The notes beneath the pieces are model-generated. The model was given only the letters and a program-made list of their open reading frames with translations, searched no databases and was not told the origin of the DNA. A program made the position numbers and the translations under genes. From contig JAEPMI010000003.1 in assembly GCA_017644045.1 (NCBI GenBank), positions 682,001 to 746,000 on the forward strand: 64,000 bases of DNA, written 5' to 3'. Shown piece after piece: positions 60,778-64,000 of the stretch (position 1 is its first letter; every line of letters begins with the position of its first letter). The stretch is from Deltaproteobacteria bacterium. GTDB taxonomy: Bacteria; Myxococcota_A; Polyangia; Polyangiales; Houyiibacteriaceae.

Positions 60778-62679
60778 ATGGGAAAGATCATCGGAATCGA
60801 CCTCGGCACGACGAACTCCGTCGTCGCCGTGATGGAAGGCAAGGAGCCCAAGGTCATCGTCAACGAGGAGGGTGATCGTCTCACTCCCTCGGTCGTGGCC
60901 TGGAACGACGAGGACGAGGTCCTGGTCGGTGTCACCGCCAAGCGTCAGTCGATCACCAACCCCGAAGGCACGATCTACAGCGCCAAGCGGTTCATCGGCT
61001 CCCGCTACGACGAGCTCGGCAAGGAAGTCGAGCGAGTCCCCTACGCGGTCACCCGCCGCGACAACGGCGGCGTCGCGTTCACGATCGCGGGCAAGGAGGT
61101 CACCCCGCCCGAGGTCAGCGCGCACGTCCTCCGGAAGCTGAAGAAGGCCGCCGAGGACTACCTCGGTGAGAGCGTCGACGCGGCCGTCATCACGGTCCCC
61201 GCGTACTTCAACGACTCCCAGCGTCAGGCCACCAAGGACGCCGGCAAGATCGCCGGTCTCGAGGTGAAGCGCATCGTCAACGAGCCGACCGCGGCCGCGC
61301 TCGCTTACGGCCTCGACAAGCAGAACGACGAGCTCATCGCCGTCTACGACTTCGGTGGCGGTACCTTCGACATCTCGATCCTCGAGGTCGGCGAGAACGT
61401 CGTCGACGTCTCGAGCACGAACGGTGACACCCACCTCGGTGGTGACGACGTCGACGAGGCGATCATCGATTACCTCCAGGCCGAGTTCAAGAAGGACACC
61501 GGCATCGACGTCTCGAAGGACAAGATGGTCACCCAGCGTCTCAAGGACGCCGCCGAGAAGGCGAAGATCGAGCTCTCCAGCAAGCTCGAGACGACCATCA
61601 ACCTGCCCTTCCTGACCGCCGACGCGAGCGGCCCGAAGCACCTCAACCTCAAGCTGACCCGGGCGAAGCTCGAGTCGATGATCGAGGACCTGGTCGACCG
61701 CACCTTCGACGCGGTGAAGAAGGCCCTCTCCGACGCCGGCAAGACCGCGAACGACATCGACGAGGTCGTGCTCGTCGGTGGCTCCACCCGCATCCCGCTC
61801 GTGCAGGAGAAGGTGAAGAAGTTCTTCGGCAAGGACCCGCACCGGGGCGTGAACCCGGACGAGGTCGTCGCGCTCGGCGCGGCCATCCAGGCCGGTGTGC
61901 TCAGCGGTGACGTCAAGGACATGGTCCTGCTCGACGTCACGCCGCTCAGCCTCGGCGTGGAGACCCTCGGTGGCGTCATGACGGTGATGATTCCTCGGAA
62001 CACCACCATCCCGACGACCAAGAAGGAGACCTACTCCACCGCCGAGGACAACCAGACCAAGGTCGAGATCCACGTCCTCCAGGGCGAGCGCGCCGAGGCC
62101 CGCGACAACCGGACCCTCGGTCGCTTCCACCTCGAGGGCATCATGCCGGCGCCCCGCGGCATGCCGAAGGTCGAGGTGACCTTCGACATCGACGCCAACG
62201 GCATCCTCTCGGTCACCGCGACCGACCAGGCCACCGGCAAGGATCAGAAGATCACCATCACCTCGAACAGCGGCCTCTCCGAGGACGAGATCGACAAGAT
62301 GGTCGAGGAGTCCGAGAAGCACGCCGAGGAAGACAACAAGCGGCGTGAGGTCATCGAGCGTCGCAACAAGGCCGAGTCCCTGGCCCACAGCGTCGAGAAG
62401 AACCTCGAGGACGTGAAGGACAAGCTCCCGGCCGACAAGGTCACCGAGGTCGAGGCCAAGGTGAAGGCGCTCCGCGAGGCCGTCGACCGCCAGGACGACG
62501 AGGCCATCCAGAAGGAGATGGCCGCCCTCGAGAGCACCATGCGCGAGGTCGCCGAAGCGGCCTACGGCGCGGCTGGTGTCCCGGGTGACATGCCCGGCGC
62601 AGGCGACGTCGGCGGCGCGACCCCTCCGGACGACGACGTCATCGACGCCGAGTTCGAAGAGGACGACGACGGCAACTAG
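60778..62679 (+). CDS. dnaK: Molecular chaperone DnaK (Hsp70)
   Basis: 633 residues, the normal bacterial length. The N-terminus [18 protein letters not shown] is the ATPase phosphate-1 motif; [30 protein letters not shown] and [13 protein letters not shown] are the other Hsp70 signatures. The substrate domain and the C-terminal [12 protein letters not shown] end are standard. Uses ATP to refold proteins with DnaJ and GrpE, neither of which is in the window. Ribosome site GGAGGAG 10 bp before the ATG. Confidence 0.98.
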   Translation: MGKIIGIDLGTTNSVVAVMEGKEPKVIVNEEGDRLTPSVVAWNDEDEVLVGVTAKRQSITNPEGTIYSAKRFIGSRYDELGKEVERVPYAVTRRDNGGVAFTIAGKEVTPPEVSAHVLRKLKKAAEDYLGESVDAAVITVPAYFNDSQRQATKDAGKIAGLEVKRIVNEPTAAALAYGLDKQNDELIAVYDFGGGTFDISILEVGENVVDVSSTNGDTHLGGDDVDEAIIDYLQAEFKKDTGIDVSKDKMVTQRLKDAAEKAKIELSSKLETTINLPFLTADASGPKHLNLKLTRAKLESMIEDLVDRTFDAVKKALSDAGKTANDIDEVVLVGGSTRIPLVQEKVKKFFGKDPHRGVNPDEVVALGAAIQAGVLSGDVKDMVLLDVTPLSLGVETLGGVMTVMIPRNTTIPTTKKETYSTAEDNQTKVEIHVLQGERAEARDNRTLGRFHLEGIMPAPRGMPKVEVTFDIDANGILSVTATDQATGKDQKITITSNSGLSEDEIDKMVEESEKHAEEDNKRREVIERRNKAESLAHSVEKNLEDVKDKLPADKVTEVEAKVKALREAVDRQDDEAIQKEMAALESTMREVAEAAYGAAGVPGDMPGAGDVGGATPPDDDVIDAEFEEDDDGN

Positions 62680-62685
62680 CCTTTT

Positions 62686-62777
62686 GGGAGGGTCTTCGAA
62701 AGACCCTCCCGCGTCGCTCGGGCGAAGCCCGAGACTCGCTCCCACCCAAACGGGCCGCCCTTCGGGGCGGCCTTTTT
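62686..62777 (+). terminator. Three stacked hairpins ending in an intrinsic terminator after dnaK
   Basis: Hairpin 1: GGGAGGGTCTT/AAGACCCTCCC (62686-62710, 11 pairs). Hairpin 2: CTCGGGC-GAA-GCCCGAG (62717-62733). Hairpin 3: GGCCGCCC-TTCG-GGGCGGCC (62753-62772) followed by TTTTT (62773-62777), a textbook rho-independent terminator with a UUCG loop. The first two with the preceding T-run resemble the palindrome at 43147. Confidence 0.9.
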
Positions 62778-62830
62778 GGTCTCATGCGGATGTGGTTGGT
62801 CGAGGGTCGACCCTCCCTTGCGCCCTCGCG

Positions 62831-63301
62831 TCACTCCCAGAGTTTCGCGACGAGCCGAGGGAAGTCTCTCGCAAGAGCCTCTTCGTCTTCGTCGAAGTCC
62901 ACGCTGGTCCAGCCCCAGTCGAGCTGGGCTTCGCCGAGCGATGGCTCGAGGACACTGCGAAGCCGACCACCGAAGCTGTCCGCATAGATGCATTGGTCCT
63001 CTTCGAGGACATCGGCGAGGCTGTCCGGGTCCGCCACGGCAGCCTCGTAGATCGTCTTGCCCATCAAGATGAGTCCGCTCCTGAAGTCGGCGAAAGCGTC
63101 GAGCGAGCCGGTACCCTCCGCGACGAACAGAGCTCGTCTCAGGTCCGCAGTGGTCGCTCCGTCGAACGCAGCGCACCACTGCTGGAAGAGCACTCGTTGG
63201 TCCTCGGGGTCGAGCTCGGCCACGAGCTCGAGAAGTCGAGCACCAGTCTCACTGGGACCGTCGTCCAGCGCCCGTGCCACCAGCGTCCAGAGCAAGCCCA
63301 T
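62831..63301 (-). CDS. DUF4240-like small protein
   Basis: 156 residues. The helical pattern and FADFRSGLILMGKTIYEAAVADPDSLADV match DUF4240, small cytoplasmic proteins found widely in bacteria, sometimes near immunity genes; function unknown. Very acidic end (DFDEDEEALARDF). 9 bp downstream of the Uma2 gene on the same strand. Confidence 0.75.
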   Translation of the reverse strand: MGLLWTLVARALDDGPSETGARLLELVAELDPEDQRVLFQQWCAAFDGATTADLRRALFVAEGTGSLDAFADFRSGLILMGKTIYEAAVADPDSLADVLEEDQCIYADSFGGRLRSVLEPSLGEAQLDWGWTSVDFDEDEEALARDFPRLVAKLWE

Positions 63302-63310
63302 GCTGCCAAC

Positions 63311-63892
63311 TCACTCGTCTTCGATGACGGGCGGGAAGATGCGATCGAGCTCCAGCTCGACGGCGTCGAAGGGCTCGATTCGGGCGGCGCCGGTGTCACC
63401 CCACGCACCGAGCTCGACCCATCGGCCTTCGACCAGCTTCAGCGCTTCGAGCACGCGCGTCGCAGGGTCCACGAGCCAGTAGTAGGTGACCTGGTTCTCT
63501 GCGTAGAGGGTGCGCTTGGTGACTCGGTCGACCTGCGCGTTGCTCGGGCTCGCGATCTCGCAGACCCAGTCCGGTCGCGTGTCGATGGGGCGCTTGCCGA
63601 ACGGGTTGCGCAGACGGTCGCGGCGCCAGCCTGCCAGGTCGGGTCGGACGATGTCGTTCGGGCCGAAGCGGACGTCGATCTCGACCAGGATCCACCGGCC
63701 GCCCGGCCCGCCGCGACCGTCGTCTCCGTCGAACGGACCCCCGATTCCGCGCCAGAGCGTGCCCTGGATCCGGCCGTGCTCGGGCAGCGGGCTCGGGCTC
63801 GCGACCAGCTCCCCTCCGAGTACTTCGCCCTTGGTCCCGTCGGGCAGGGCCAACAGGTCGGCATAGGTGGCGAGCTTCCGAGCCGGGTCCAT
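63311..63892 (-). CDS. Uma2-family (DUF820) PD-(D/E)XK-like protein
   Basis: 193 residues. YADLLALPDGTKGEVLGGELVASPSP at the start, VRPDLAGWRRDR (the PD of the nuclease core), and DWVCEIASPSNAQVDRVTKRTLYAENQVTYYWLVDP are the Uma2 landmarks. The core acidic residues and Lys are present as D, E-I-x-S and K, so a metal-dependent nuclease fold is expected. Family members are abundant in cyanobacteria and myxobacteria and their role is unknown. Confidence 0.88.
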   Translation of the reverse strand: MDPARKLATYADLLALPDGTKGEVLGGELVASPSPLPEHGRIQGTLWRGIGGPFDGDDGRGGPGGRWILVEIDVRFGPNDIVRPDLAGWRRDRLRNPFGKRPIDTRPDWVCEIASPSNAQVDRVTKRTLYAENQVTYYWLVDPATRVLEALKLVEGRWVELGAWGDTGAARIEPFDAVELELDRIFPPVIEDE

Positions 63893-63916
63893 CGGCTGTC
63901 AGCATAGCGCGAAGCG

Positions 63917-64000
63917 TCAGTCGCCGCTGATGCCGGCGAAGGCGATCTCGCTGGGCTGGTCGCCGTCGTAGACGACGACGTAGCTGGCCATGCCTCGGCG
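63917..64000 (-). CDS. 3' end of a gene cut by the window edge
   Basis: The reading frame is open from the window edge to a TGA at 63917-63919, coding for 27 residues ending IAFAGISGD. It lies 24 bp upstream of the Uma2 gene on the same strand. The strand-forming end (SYVVVYDGDQPSEIAF) is compatible with a beta-rich exported protein, but the fragment is too short to identify. Confidence 0.5.
   Translation of the reverse strand, partial: RRGMASYVVVYDGDQPSEIAFAGISGD

Overview
The window is high-GC, densely coded DNA that most resembles a myxobacterium of the Sandaracinaceae/Polyangiales type. This is an inference. It rests on many secreted lipoproteins with a Cys-Gly-Asp-Asp tether, two exported proteins ending in a MYXO-CTERM-like tail (Gly-Cys-Gly-Cys, hydrophobic segment, Arg cluster), MopE-type Cys/Asp motifs, and a kinase-ATPase regulator and ATPase-winged-helix regulator of the kind common in this phylum. 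No rRNA, tRNA, CRISPR array, phage or plasmid backbone was found.

Layout. 1-4.4 kb: exported lipoproteins and a zinc-ribbon membrane protein. 4.4-7.4 kb: a fatty-acid desaturase and its [2Fe-2S] reductase, divergent from a TetR regulator, with five operator half-sites at 15-bp steps between them. 7.4-9.8 kb: a secreted glycosidase-like protein and a second TetR regulator. 9.8-10.9 kb: a gene-poor island with an S23 four-helix-bundle gene between two repeat arrays and a MITE. 10.9-21.2 kb: mostly housekeeping and surface genes (metallophosphatase lipoprotein, CPBP-like protein, DEDDh exonuclease, GluQ-RS, MscS channel, Nei-type glycosylase, propeller-phosphoesterase lipoprotein). 21.2-24.8 kb: a 1190-residue kinase-ATPase-repeat regulator. 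24.8-33.9 kb: large surface lipoproteins, including an adjacent pair whose C-terminal halves look like eukaryotic BPI/LBP (TULIP) lipid-binding proteins. 34-43.8 kb: a glycosyltransferase, an unknown protein, a two-gene operon of an Hsp90-like GHKL ATPase and a giant 1812-residue partner, and a cyclic-nucleotide-binding protein. 44-49.7 kb: a LuxR-type regulator, a flippase, a probable inserted cassette of two small genes, and an ATPase/winged-helix regulator. 49.9-57.5 kb: an M23/VCBS exported protein, DUF4403 and S41-peptidase lipoproteins, small membrane proteins and a lone receiver domain. 57.5-64 kb: AI-2E transporter, K+ channel, dnaK, and small DUF4240 and Uma2 genes.

The most unusual structure is a set of roughly 160-bp palindromic elements at the 3' ends of convergent genes. 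Three are MITE-like with flanking TA dinucleotides, and one end of each supplies the TAG stop codon of a neighbouring gene. Other highlights are the BPI-like lipoprotein pair, the GHKL operon, the S23 repeat cassette, the desaturase operator array, and a 55-bp mosaic at 47.2 kb built from two distant genes of the same window.

Functional assignments come from motifs read by eye. No database search was run.
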